Positions 1-7,550 of a DNA stretch of 33,910 nt are shown piece by piece. The DNA is from Candidatus Brocadia sp. (lineage in GTDB: Bacteria; Planctomycetota; Brocadiia; Brocadiales; Brocadiaceae). The position numbers and the translations under genes are program-made. The stretch covers positions 1 to 33,910 of the forward strand of contig JABWAQ010000033.1 of the NCBI GenBank assembly GCA_013360945.1. Reading direction: 5' to 3'. The notes beneath the pieces were generated by a model. It was not told the origin of the DNA. It ran no database searches and was given only the letters and a program-made list of their open reading frames with translations. Each line of letters opens with the position of its first letter. The stretch's first letter is position 1.

Positions 1-96
1 GAACGACATTGCTTGCTCTTTAGCAGAAAAACCAAGAACCCGAAATATGCAAATCTCAAAATACTTCGAGTTCACTTAAAACAAGTTAGCGCTTAT

Positions 97-152
97 GGGT
101 GAAGCCCCCTGCAAGTGGAGAATATCGTGGTTAGCCCTGAAAGGGCGAAAGG
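97..152 (-). repeat. Dispersed repeat, copy 1 (partner 5866-5925)
   Basis: Read on the minus strand, this copy starts with a small hairpin (CCTTTCGCCCTTTCAGGGCT) and ends with a CAGGGGGCTTCACCC segment. The plus-strand region 5866-5925 has the same two blocks in the same order, with 18 of 20 bases matching in the first block. The middle is diverged. Both copies flank the SBBP gene, in opposite orientation. Confidence 0.6.
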
Positions 153-290
153 AATTCGGGTGACCGGCACATTCACATTTTTAGCGATGATTTTGTGTTG
201 AGCACAAAAAAGAAAGATTTTCAGAATGACGGGAAGCGAAAAATGCTGCATGCTGATTCAACAAGTGTTTTTTGTGGGCAATTTACTGAC

Positions 291-334
291 CATTGTCATT
301 CTGTACCATTTATTATGAGCGGAGCGAAGAATCT
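291..334 (-). repeat. Dispersed repeat, copy 1 (partner 7512-7550)
   Basis: On the minus strand this begins AGATTCTTCGCTCCGCT and ends CAGAATGACAAT. The same two blocks, with one mismatch in the first, bracket 7512-7550. The inner part differs. It is an intergenic repeat here, while its partner overlaps the 3' end of a coding region. Confidence 0.6.
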
Positions 335-355
335 GGTTTATAAGGAGGATAAGAG

Positions 356-1525
356 ATGAAAAGGGCAAATAAGGTTTTGATAGTATGTGCAGTTCTTTTG
401 CTGTCAATGTCCATAGTCCCATCTCTCCTGGCCAACCATGATGGTGCAGACGAACCGACAAAGGCAGAGGTGATTCAAAAGACCAAAAAACTCCAAATAC
501 CTTTCATTGCCAATGAAGGGCAGATGGATGAACAGGTAAAGTTCTATGCCAACACCTTTGGGGGGACAGTATTTGTAACAAAGGATGGGGAGATTGTCTA
601 TTCACTGCCGGGGAGGGACAAGGTGCAAGAAACAGGGGTCGGGTGCCGGGGATCAGGGGTCGGGGAAGGGGGTTACGACCCACGAATACCTTTAGACCAT
701 TTAGAAGATCACGTAGGGTGGATAAAGGCGTTGTCGTTTGCGCCGTATCCACCAACATTATTTCCCTATCTGGTGGATTCGCTGGCGCCTAATCGTTCGA
801 CTGAGCGCTCACGACGAAGTCCGTCCTTCACGACCTCAAACGATAATGCGACACGGACAAACGGTAGGGGCGTATTGCAATACGCCCTTACTTGCTTGCG
901 GGAGAGGGATAGGATGAGGGGTATCTCTCTGAAAGAAGAGCTTGTCGGTGGGAAGATTTCCGGGATAACAGGGGAAGGGACTTCTGCAACAAAGGTGAAC
1001 TATTTTAAAGGAAATGATCCTTCCAAATGGAAAAGCAACGTTTCCACTTACGACATTATAAATCTCGGTGAGGTATATGAGGGGATAGGCTTGAGACTGA
1101 AGGCTTATGGAAACAATGTTGAAAAACTCTTTTGCGTAAAACCCGGCGCAAATCCTGATCAGATAAAGATACGATTGGATGGCATACAACCCCCTGGAAA
1201 TCCACCCCCTACCCCCGCCAGCGGGGGACAACCACCTGTCCCCCTCACTGAGGGGGATAAAGGGGGAGGGGTGTCTGCAACATCACTTTTAGAAAAGGGA
1301 ACAACACCCATATTCTTCTTAACAAAGGGAACAACCCCCGTCTTCTCCTTAGTAACTTCTATATCCAACTTACTAAAGGAAACACAACCCCCTGAATCCC
1401 CCTTTATTAAGGGGGACTTGACGAAATCCCCATTTGATAAGGGGGAAGGGGGAATATTGTGGAAATTCCCCCTTAACAAAGGATGCAACCACAAATTCCC
1501 CCTTAACAAAGGGGGCAACCACTAA
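356..1525 (+). CDS. SBBP-repeat surface protein, N-terminal part (frameshifted)
   Basis: This is the first half of a large secreted protein whose remainder is the frame at 1434-5546. The start ATG follows AAGGAGG at good spacing. Residues 1-26 form a signal peptide (basic start, leucine-rich core, A-x-A-like end). Then comes the N-terminal domain typical of SBBP proteins: FIANEGQMDEQVKFYANTF at about residues 49-67, and later VNYFKGNDPSKWKSN and VEKLFCVKPGANPDQIKIR. Between these lies about 100 residues of translated repeat DNA (nt 630-920). The C-terminal 80 residues are a 10-residue repeat (consensus S-P-L-x-K-G-x-T-T-P) encoded by the tandem array at 1281-1591. The frame stops at 1523-1525, but the family sequence (LSINEHGELVVETE) continues in the +1 frame, so this is one gene with a frameshift around 1441-1462. 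Intact length would be near 1,729 residues. Confidence 0.75.
   Translation: MKRANKVLIVCAVLLLSMSIVPSLLANHDGADEPTKAEVIQKTKKLQIPFIANEGQMDEQVKFYANTFGGTVFVTKDGEIVYSLPGRDKVQETGVGCRGSGVGEGGYDPRIPLDHLEDHVGWIKALSFAPYPPTLFPYLVDSLAPNRSTERSRRSPSFTTSNDNATRTNGRGVLQYALTCLRERDRMRGISLKEELVGGKISGITGEGTSATKVNYFKGNDPSKWKSNVSTYDIINLGEVYEGIGLRLKAYGNNVEKLFCVKPGANPDQIKIRLDGIQPPGNPPPTPASGGQPPVPLTEGDKGGGVSATSLLEKGTTPIFFLTKGTTPVFSLVTSISNLLKETQPPESPFIKGDLTKSPFDKGEGGILWKFPLNKGCNHKFPLNKGGNH
713..796 (+). repeat. Dispersed inverted repeat inside CDS (partner 5739-5825)
   Basis: The first 41 bases match 5739-5779 at 37 of 41 positions (GTAGGGTGGAT... TTTGCGCCG...ATCCACC). Both copies continue into a complementary arm starting GGTGGAT, so each can fold into a hairpin. 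At 5739 the element is intergenic; here it is translated within the SBBP N-terminal domain. Confidence 0.75.
791..821 (+). repeat. 31-bp perfect inverted repeat, left copy
   Basis: These 31 bases (starting AATCGTTCGACTGAGCGCTC) are the exact reverse complement of 1713-1743. Both copies sit inside the same gene and are translated. The centre TGAGCGCTCA is itself palindromic. Confidence 0.9.
865..890 (+). repeat. 26-bp palindrome inside CDS (partner 7425-7450)
   Basis: Identical to the perfect 26-bp palindrome at 7425-7450 except for one base (a T for C in the right arm). It consists of TAGGGGCGTATTG followed by its near-exact complement. Here it is translated as part of the SBBP N-terminal region. 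Confidence 0.8.
1208..1276 (+). repeat. C/G-run repeat inside CDS (partner about 9610-9692)
   Basis: Blocks CCCCGCCAGCGGGGGACA and TGTCCCCCTCA-TGAGGGGGATA, followed by AAAGGGGGAGG, recur in the same order in the intergenic stretch 9610-9692 with a few changes. Each block is a local inverted repeat. The copy here is in frame and encodes a Pro/Gly-rich stretch. Confidence 0.65.
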
Positions 1526-1591
1526 ATCCCCCTTAGAAAAAGAAACAACCCCTATATCCCCCTTAATAAAGGGGGCAAGGGGGTTGTCAAT
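1281..1591 (+). repeat. Degenerate 30-bp tandem repeat array within the SBBP gene
   Basis: About ten units share the core TCCCCCTTAAYAAAGGGGGC followed by AACC. The last four (from 1461, 1491, 1521 and 1551) have an exact 30-bp period, so each encodes ten residues. Taking the first T after the C-run as landmark, successive units lie about 30, 30, 21, 33, 30, 40, 30, 30 and 30 bases apart. All are multiples of three except the 40, which falls at 1433 to 1473 and coincides with the frame break. Single copies of the unit occur at 5692-5727 and 31699-31736. Confidence 0.85.
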
Positions 1592-4500
1592 AAATGAACA
1601 CGGCGAGCTTGTGGTTGAAACGGAATTTGGCCCAGTAAAATTCACGAAACCTGTGGCCTACCAGGAGATTGATGGAAAAAGGGTGGAAGTAGAATGCGGA
1701 TATGTGATTTCAGACTTCGTCGTGAGCGCTCAGTCGAACGATTGCGGAATTCAGGAGACAGGAGACGGGAGTTTGAAATCAGAAGACAGAATTCAGAATA
1801 CAGACACAGACCTCATAAATCCGAAATCTGAAATCCGAAATCCGAAATCGGAATACGGTTTCAAGGTAGCCGCCTATGATAAAACAAAGGAACTTGTTAT
1901 AGATCCCTTGCTTGCCTCCACATTTCTAGGGGGATCGTATGAGGGGTGGTATAGTGGTGATAAAGCCACTGCCCTTGTACTTGACACCGAAGGGAACGTC
2001 TATGTGGCGGGTATTACGTACTCAAGAGACTTCCCCGTCACGAACGGGGCATATGATACCTCACTTGAACCTTCTTGGGGGGATGTCTTTGTCTCAAAGC
2101 TGGACAGTGGATTGACCAGCCTGATTGCATCCACCTTTCTGGGTGGGTGGAACTATGATCTTGTCCTTGACCTTGCCCTCGACTCCGAAGGAAACGTGTA
2201 TGTGACGGGAGAAACGGATTCGTGGGACTTCCCCACCACAAGCGGGGCTTATGACACCTCATTTAATCGGTATGAGGGTTACCCGCTCTTTGCTCCTTAC
2301 GATGCCTTTGTCTCAAAGCTCAACAGTGGATTGACCAGACTTCTTGCATCCACCTTTCTGGGGGGATCGGATTCTGATTATGATAATGGCAATGCCCTTG
2401 CACTTGACACCGAAGGGAACGTGTATGTGACGGGTACTACTTACTCAAGAGACTTCCCCACCACGAGCGGTGCATATGATACCTCGCTTAATGGTGGTTC
2501 TGACGTCTTTATCTCAAAACTGAATAGTGGATTGACCAAGCTGATTGCATCCACCCTTCTGGGGGGATCAGATTATGATGTTTCGGAATACGGAGACAAA
2601 ATCCTTGCCCTCGATAAGGTAGGAAACGTGTATGTGACTGGAGATACGCGGTCATCAGACTTCCCCACCACAGTCGGGGCATATGATACCACGAATAATG
2701 GCGTTTTTTTTGCTCAAGATGCCTTTGTTTCAAAATTGGATAGTGGATTGACCAACCTGCTTGCATCCACCTTTCTGAGGGGATTGTATGATGATGAGAG
2801 CTTGGCCCTTACCCTCGACACCGAAGGCAATGTGTATGTGGCAGGATATACGTATTCATCAGACTTCCCCACCACGAGCGGTGCATATGATACATCGTTT
2901 GCTGATTCTGGATGGTATATGTACCCTGTTGATTCATTTGTCTCAAAGTTGGATAGTGGATTGGCCAACCTGATTGCCTCCACCTTTCTCGGGGGATATG
3001 ATCCTGATCTTATCAATGCCCTTGCCCTCGACTCCGAAGGAAATGTGTATGTGGCAGGAAATACGTATTCATCACTTTTCCCCATCACGAGTGATGCATA
3101 TGATACCTCGTTAAATTATGTCGATGCTTTTGTCTCAAAGCTGGATAGGGGATTGACCAACCTGCTTGCATCCACCTTTCTGGGGGGATTGTATGATGAT
3201 GAGAGCATAGCCCTTGCCCTCGACTCCGAAGGAAACGTGTATGTGACGGGAAAAACAGATTCGTGGGACTTCCCCACCACAAGCGGGGCTTATGATACTT
3301 CGTTTAATAATGACCCTAATTTCTTTAATTCTGATGCTTTTGTCTCAAAGCTGGATAGTAATCTTTCTTTTTCTGCGGAAGTGGTGTTTACCATTGAATC
3401 ATCATCCGATAACATTCGTAGTAATGAATCCGTGAATATCTCTGGAACTGTGACGTTGAAACCCAATGATGAAGCAACGCGAAAAATATTTCTCCAAAAG
3501 GAGGTAAAATTATTCCGTATTTCTCCAACCGGATACTATGAAGAGATAGTGACAACAAAACCTTTTTTCTCCGACAATGAACTAAGATATGAATTTAACG
3601 ATGTCCTATTACCTGAGATAGGCAGTTGGGAGGTGTATTGTTTTTATGACGACGGTGACGGCTTTCGGGGGACTACATCAGAAACTTTGGAAATTGATGT
3701 CGAGAGTGAACAAAAACCCGTTACTGGATATGCCATTCTTATAGAGGGCAAGGTTAAAGACGGTTCAGGCATAGATGCATACAATCTTACTTCGAATGAT
3801 ATCTACAAGAAACTTTTAAAGATGGGTTTTACAGCTAAGAATATTTATTATGCAAATTTCGATGATACCCAGAAAGGGGTGGATGCAAAACCGGATAAGG
3901 AGAAGATACTGGATGCTATAACAAAATGGGCGAAAAAGAAGATGAATAAGAAGGCCGCTCCCCTTTATATAATCTTTGTGGGACCTGGAGAAAAGGAGAC
4001 GTTGTTTATTGGTTCCGAAACGCTAACTGCGGGTGAACTATCAGAGTCATTAAATGCTCTCGAAGCAGGGTTAAATCCAGAAGCTTCAAAAAAGGATATT
4101 GTGGTTACCCTGGGCGCCAACCGCTCAGGGAGTTTTATTGACTCCCTGTCCAGGTCTGACACAAACCGTGTTATTATCACCAGCGCTGATACCGAAGAGG
4201 TTTCCTACCAAGGCCCCTTAGCGCCAGACGGGACAATTCGACAGGGAGACTATTTTGTATATGAATTCTTCAGGTATGCTACAATGGGTATGAATGTGAA
4301 GGGGTGTTATGAAAAGGCCGCTGACACCATTGCCGTATTTACCAATAATAAGAATGGGAATGGTTTAGGTGGCGCATGGGCTGGTAATGGAAGCTATTTT
4401 GATCATGCAGCACAACACCCATTAATGGATGATAATGGGGATAAAGTGGGAACCGCCAGGGTGTTTTTTTCTTACAACGGTGACGACGGCGACCGCTCTA

Positions 4501-5546
4501 GAGCACTTATAATAGGCAAGGGGAAAACTCCATCACTTGAATTTACACGGGTCACCGATGTAGTAACCCTGGAGTTAGGGGATACGACCCCTGAATTGTT
4601 TGCGGAGATAAGTGATACAGGTGAGAGCAATAAGGCATGGGTAGAGATTGAGTCACCCCAATACGGGCTGAAAAATGATAAAGAGTCCAGGGAACAGCAG
4701 GTCGTTGGCCTGCCCAGATATAGTCCCACCGGATTTGACGAAGAGAACAGGAGGTATACCTGGAACAGTTTTACCATCGCCGATTTCAAAGAGCCGGGCA
4801 AATATGGCATATTCTATTTCGCCCAAAATGTAGAAACAGGTGATATCACCCCGATTGTGACGTCAGATGTCTATAAGGAAAAGGATAATAACGGCCTGCA
4901 GGGTCAATATCTTCTCAATCTTCCCAAGGATAACGGGACGACATCTGTAGCCTTGACGTTCGATTGGACTGCTGACGGAAAGGATCCCAAAGTAACTTAT
5001 ACACTCACCATCTCGGAGAGCCCCACCTTTGATACGGTATATTATCAGCAGAAAGGGATTACAGAAGATAAGGGTTTCGTAGATTTGTCGGCCGGTCTGC
5101 TCAATGGCGCTACCTATTATTGGAGGGTACTGGCGAGTGATGACGAGGGAAGGACGGAATTTATAAAGCGATTTGAAGATAGTGGAGGTGAAGGCATTAC
5201 CCGTAAAGGGGTTTCCAGCGTTTCCAATGGAGGGAGTACAACTAATAGATTTACCCCTGAGGCAGGATCTTTTTATATTTTACCAATAATTAATGGGTAT
5301 GTGGTTGACAAGATAACAGGGGAGAAGATTGATGGAGCATTTGTTAATATTTATGATAAAAATGGGACCTGGGAGACTAAACTACGGGCAAAAAAAGATG
5401 GTTTTTATGAATCATTCCTGCCGCATAGTGGTAAATATAATATTTCTGCAAGCAGTTACGGATATGCAGATGGAGAGAAAATTATCAATGCAAATTCGGG
5501 TAAGAAAAAACTCGTGAACATGGAAATGGAGAAGGAAGCTTACTGA
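1434..5546 (+). CDS. SBBP propeller plus C13/caspase-like domain protein, C-terminal part
   Basis: This continues the 356-1525 protein in the +1 frame; the ATG at 1434 lies inside the repeat array and is probably not a true start. Residues about 1-60 are repeat-encoded, then the rest of the SBBP N-terminal domain follows. Residues about 160-642 hold seven SBBP repeats (ASTFLGG ... LALDSEGNVYVTG ... DFPTTSGAYDTS ... DAFVSKLDSGL), enough for one seven-bladed propeller. Residues about 765-960 resemble a peptidase C13/caspase-like domain: YIIFVGPG at 845-852 and VVTLGANRSGSFID from 890. The expected His and Cys are replaced by Pro851 and Asn896, so catalysis is unlikely. Residues about 1160-1245 look like a fibronectin type III domain and 1285-1365 like a carboxypeptidase-regulatory beta domain. 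Extracellular, substrate unknown. It is followed by a long repeat-bearing intergenic region. Confidence 0.85.
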   Translation: MIRGKGEYCGNSPLTKDATTNSPLTKGATTKSPLEKETTPISPLIKGARGLSINEHGELVVETEFGPVKFTKPVAYQEIDGKRVEVECGYVISDFVVSAQSNDCGIQETGDGSLKSEDRIQNTDTDLINPKSEIRNPKSEYGFKVAAYDKTKELVIDPLLASTFLGGSYEGWYSGDKATALVLDTEGNVYVAGITYSRDFPVTNGAYDTSLEPSWGDVFVSKLDSGLTSLIASTFLGGWNYDLVLDLALDSEGNVYVTGETDSWDFPTTSGAYDTSFNRYEGYPLFAPYDAFVSKLNSGLTRLLASTFLGGSDSDYDNGNALALDTEGNVYVTGTTYSRDFPTTSGAYDTSLNGGSDVFISKLNSGLTKLIASTLLGGSDYDVSEYGDKILALDKVGNVYVTGDTRSSDFPTTVGAYDTTNNGVFFAQDAFVSKLDSGLTNLLASTFLRGLYDDESLALTLDTEGNVYVAGYTYSSDFPTTSGAYDTSFADSGWYMYPVDSFVSKLDSGLANLIASTFLGGYDPDLINALALDSEGNVYVAGNTYSSLFPITSDAYDTSLNYVDAFVSKLDRGLTNLLASTFLGGLYDDESIALALDSEGNVYVTGKTDSWDFPTTSGAYDTSFNNDPNFFNSDAFVSKLDSNLSFSAEVVFTIESSSDNIRSNESVNISGTVTLKPNDEATRKIFLQKEVKLFRISPTGYYEEIVTTKPFFSDNELRYEFNDVLLPEIGSWEVYCFYDDGDGFRGTTSETLEIDVESEQKPVTGYAILIEGKVKDGSGIDAYNLTSNDIYKKLLKMGFTAKNIYYANFDDTQKGVDAKPDKEKILDAITKWAKKKMNKKAAPLYIIFVGPGEKETLFIGSETLTAGELSESLNALEAGLNPEASKKDIVVTLGANRSGSFIDSLSRSDTNRVIITSADTEEVSYQGPLAPDGTIRQGDYFVYEFFRYATMGMNVKGCYEKAADTIAVFTNNKNGNGLGGAWAGNGSYFDHAAQHPLMDDNGDKVGTARVFFSYNGDDGDRSRALIIGKGKTPSLEFTRVTDVVTLELGDTTPELFAEISDTGESNKAWVEIESPQYGLKNDKESREQQVVGLPRYSPTGFDEENRRYTWNSFTIADFKEPGKYGIFYFAQNVETGDITPIVTSDVYKEKDNNGLQGQYLLNLPKDNGTTSVALTFDWTADGKDPKVTYTLTISESPTFDTVYYQQKGITEDKGFVDLSAGLLNGATYYWRVLASDDEGRTEFIKRFEDSGGEGITRKGVSSVSNGGSTTNRFTPEAGSFYILPIINGYVVDKITGEKIDGAFVNIYDKNGTWETKLRAKKDGFYESFLPHSGKYNISASSYGYADGEKIINANSGKKKLVNMEMEKEAY
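1713..1743 (-). repeat. 31-bp perfect inverted repeat, right copy
   Basis: Exact reverse complement of 791-821. It interrupts the SBBP N-terminal domain between its ECGYVIS and KSEYGFKVAAYDKT segments and is translated in frame. Confidence 0.9.
1816..1853 (+). repeat. Short tandem repeat of GAAATCC-like units
   Basis: Four or five imperfect 7-8 base units (ATCCGAA, ATCTGAA, ATCCGAA, ATCCGAA, ATCGGAA) run in tandem and encode NPKSEIRNPKSEYGF. It adjoins the inverted repeat at 1713-1743, so this segment of the N-terminal domain is also built from low-complexity DNA. Confidence 0.6.
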
Positions 5547-5691
5547 AAAATACTCCTGGACGGAAACAGAAACAGGAAAAGAACCTGCTTTTACAACAAG
5601 GCCTTAACATGTTCCACATTTCTGTCTGGACACGAGGGTATCGCTGAATGAGAACTAAAATACGAGTATGAACATGGAACAAAAGCTTGGT

Positions 5692-5727
5692 AAATTCCCC
5701 CTTGGAAAATGGGGTAAGGGGGTTGTT
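5692..5727 (+). repeat. Solo copy of the CCCCCTT...AAGGGGG unit
   Basis: It reads TTCCCCCTTGGAAAATGGGG and then TAAGGGGGTTGTTA. This matches the last unit of the array (1555-1591) and the copy at 31699-31736, including the trailing AAGGGGGTTGT tail. Here it is intergenic. Confidence 0.7.
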
Positions 5728-5738
5728 ACACAATATGA

Positions 5739-5825
5739 GTAGGGTGGATTAAGGCGCTGTCTTTTGCGCCGAATCCACCTTCCACGTTTTTCTAAATGGT
5801 GGATGCGCTTCGCTTCATCCACCCT
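5739..5825 (+). repeat. Dispersed inverted repeat (hairpin) between genes
   Basis: The left arm starts GTAGGGTGGATTAAGGCG and the right arm ends ATCCACCCTACC, so the ends pair over about 11 bases; an inner GAATCCACC/GGTGGAT pairing also exists. It shares 37 of 41 left-arm bases with the translated copy at 713-753. Confidence 0.75.
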
Positions 5826-5865
5826 ACCCAACTAAATATTATTCATGAAAGGCTTTTTTCATAGT

Positions 5866-5925
5866 CCTTTCGCCCCTTCGGGGCTTGTTGTTTTTGTTAT
5901 TCAAGAACAGGGCTTCACCCCCTGC
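5866..5925 (+). repeat. Dispersed repeat, copy 2 (partner 97-152)
   Basis: Begins with the hairpin CCTTTCGCCCCTTCGGGGCT and ends with CAGGGCTTCACCCCCTGC. Both blocks recur in inverted orientation at 97-152. Confidence 0.6.
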
Positions 5926-6121
5926 TATATCCTAACGGTCTTTCAGACCTCAATTTCTATGTTTTTGTCTGATTTTGTTTGCTATGGGCGGTAGTGTTTG
6001 AAAATACGCTGAATAATTACAACATTTTGACATTTTTAGCAAAAGGCGCAGCGTTACGGATTCCGACTCGTTTGGGTTAGGAAAATAGAAAAAGACCGTC
6101 GTTTTCCCACAGGAGGGCACA

Positions 6122-7402
6122 GTGCTACATACAACAAAAAACCTTTTTTTTATACTCAGTGTCTCCTTTGTTATTTCAGTTACCCAAACTTCTTTTGCAG
6201 ATGAAATACCGCCACCTCCTCTTAATGCCGTTCCCCTTCCTGTAGGTTCAGGCGCAAGGGCGCTGGGGCAGGGAGGCGCCTTTATTGCGGTTGCCGATGA
6301 CGCCACCGCGGCATCGTGGAATCCTGGCGGTCTGGTACAATTAGAAAGGCCAGAACTCTCTGTGGTAGGTTCCCTTTTATCTACACAACAGGATTTTGAC
6401 TCTGGAAGCACGGGCTTCTCACTTGGTAATGAATCAGTATCCCGCGGTGACCTGAATTATGCCAGCGTTGTATATCCGCTTAAGGTCTTTGGAAAGAATC
6501 TAGTAGCTGCCTTAAATTATCAGCAGATTTATGATTTCCATATGCAGCTTGATTTCAAAACAGGGGATATGGTTGATGTAGATTTTGAATCGAAGGGTGG
6601 TGTAGGCGCATTGACACCTGCCATATCCATGCGAGTTACCCCCAAACTCTCTGTGGGTGTGGCGGTGAATGTCTTCACCGATGAATTTTTTGGAGACTAT
6701 GCATGGAAGGCAGTTGTTAAAAATACAGAAGTTGACGGCGACAATGCCTTCGGAAGATATACATACAAAAACTTTCAGGCCGTCAATGTAACAACTGGTT
6801 TACTCTGGCATGTTTGGGAAAAAGAAGAAAGACGACTTACCTTTGGCGCTGTTTATGATACACCCTATACGGCAGATGTAGACCTCGAATATAATTTTGG
6901 ATCTAATATTGGTTCCCCTTTTCATCAAAGGGGGCATTTTGAGATAGACTACCCCATGTCCTTCGGCGTTGGTCTGGCCTTCCGCTCTAGTGACGCACTA
7001 TCCTTTTCCACGGATGTGACATGGACTGATTGGACAGAGTTTGAGCAAAAAGATGAGGAAGGTAACAGGACACGCCCATTGGGTTATGTGACACCTGCCG
7101 ATAGAGACATCGATGACACATACGCAGTCAGGTGTGGTACAGAATACCTGATCTTCAAACAAAAGTTTATTATCCCCGTGCGTGGAGGACTGTTTTATGA
7201 ACCCCGCCCCTCTTTGGGTGATCCCACGGATGTGTACGGTTTCAGCGTCGGTAGTGGCATTACCTTCAAAAGGTTCAGCCTGGATGGCGCCTATCAATTC
7301 CGATGGGCTAATGATGTGGACGGTGAGGACTTTGGGCTTGATGGAACCCATTTCGATCTCACCGAGCATATGTTTTTGGCATCGGTGATTGTTTATTTTT
7401 AA
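6122..7402 (+). CDS. FadL/OmpP1-family outer membrane protein
   Basis: A 426-residue protein with an N-terminal signal peptide (hydrophobic FFILSVSFVISV, cleavage probably after the alanine of SFA near residue 27). The mature start has the family pattern: a glycine-rich GSGARALGQGGAFIAVADD followed by ATAASWNPGGLVQL. The rest alternates aromatic and polar residues, as in long beta-barrels, and ends in an aromatic residue (VIVYF), as outer-membrane proteins usually do. The length fits FadL/TodX transporters, which import long-chain fatty acids or other hydrophobic compounds; the substrate here cannot be told. The start is GTG, chosen because AGGAGG lies five bases upstream. It stands alone, converging on the gene at 7538-8752. 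Confidence 0.85.
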   Translation: MLHTTKNLFFILSVSFVISVTQTSFADEIPPPPLNAVPLPVGSGARALGQGGAFIAVADDATAASWNPGGLVQLERPELSVVGSLLSTQQDFDSGSTGFSLGNESVSRGDLNYASVVYPLKVFGKNLVAALNYQQIYDFHMQLDFKTGDMVDVDFESKGGVGALTPAISMRVTPKLSVGVAVNVFTDEFFGDYAWKAVVKNTEVDGDNAFGRYTYKNFQAVNVTTGLLWHVWEKEERRLTFGAVYDTPYTADVDLEYNFGSNIGSPFHQRGHFEIDYPMSFGVGLAFRSSDALSFSTDVTWTDWTEFEQKDEEGNRTRPLGYVTPADRDIDDTYAVRCGTEYLIFKQKFIIPVRGGLFYEPRPSLGDPTDVYGFSVGSGITFKRFSLDGAYQFRWANDVDGEDFGLDGTHFDLTEHMFLASVIVYF

Positions 7403-7424
7403 ATGCTCGTGAATTTCAACATTG

Positions 7425-7450
7425 TAGGGGCGTATTGCAATACGCCCCTA
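7425..7450. repeat. Perfect 26-bp palindrome between convergent genes
   Basis: TAGGGGCGTATTG is followed immediately by its exact reverse complement. A one-mismatch copy lies inside the SBBP gene at 865-890, and a core fragment (CGTATTGCAATGCG) at 16817-16830. It could form a hairpin in both transcripts, but there is no T-run, so calling it a terminator is not justified. Confidence 0.8.
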
Positions 7451-7511
7451 GTGTACCTCCACGCGGGTTCAGGTCGCAAATATGCAAAAGCTTACCTTGA
7501 GTGCAAAGACG

Positions 7512-7550
7512 AGATTCTTCACTCCGCTTTACTTCGTTCAGAATGACAAT
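7512..7550 (+). repeat. Dispersed repeat overlapping a gene 3' end (partner 291-334)
   Basis: Starts AGATTCTTCACTCCGCT and ends CAGAATGACAAT, as in the copy at 291-334. The last part encodes the final residues and the stop of the minus-strand pentapeptide gene (stop at 7538-7540), so the C-terminus of that protein is repeat-derived. Confidence 0.6.

Larger units (their letters stand above)
1..355. other. Gene-free leader region with repeats
   Basis: No convincing gene is seen. The stretch holds two dispersed repeat copies (97-152 and 291-334, described separately) and a further fragment near 219-230 resembling the end of the second one. A strong ribosome-binding site, AAGGAGG near 342-348, lies just before the ATG at 356 and belongs to the SBBP gene. 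I could not pick out a clear promoter. Confidence 0.6.
5547..6121. other. Repeat-rich intergenic region without genes
   Basis: No coding region is supported. It contains three dispersed repeats: a single copy of the 30-bp array unit (5692-5727), the inverted repeat 5739-5825 and the copy 5866-5925. The last part, about 5950-6110, should hold the promoter of the FadL-family gene, but I see no clear consensus there. AGGAGG at 6111-6116 sets the GTG start at 6122. Confidence 0.6.

Noticed and set aside
1281-1591. Regularly spaced repeats that could suggest a CRISPR array
   Set aside because: Units are contiguous 30-bp tandem repeats without unique spacers, are translated in frame, and no cas gene is nearby.
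3720-4320. Active legumain/caspase-type protease
   Set aside because: The expected His and Cys are Pro851 and Asn896, so protease activity is not supported.
7425-7450. Terminator between the FadL and pentapeptide genes
   Set aside because: The palindrome has no T-run on either side and recurs inside a coding region, so it is better explained as a repeat.
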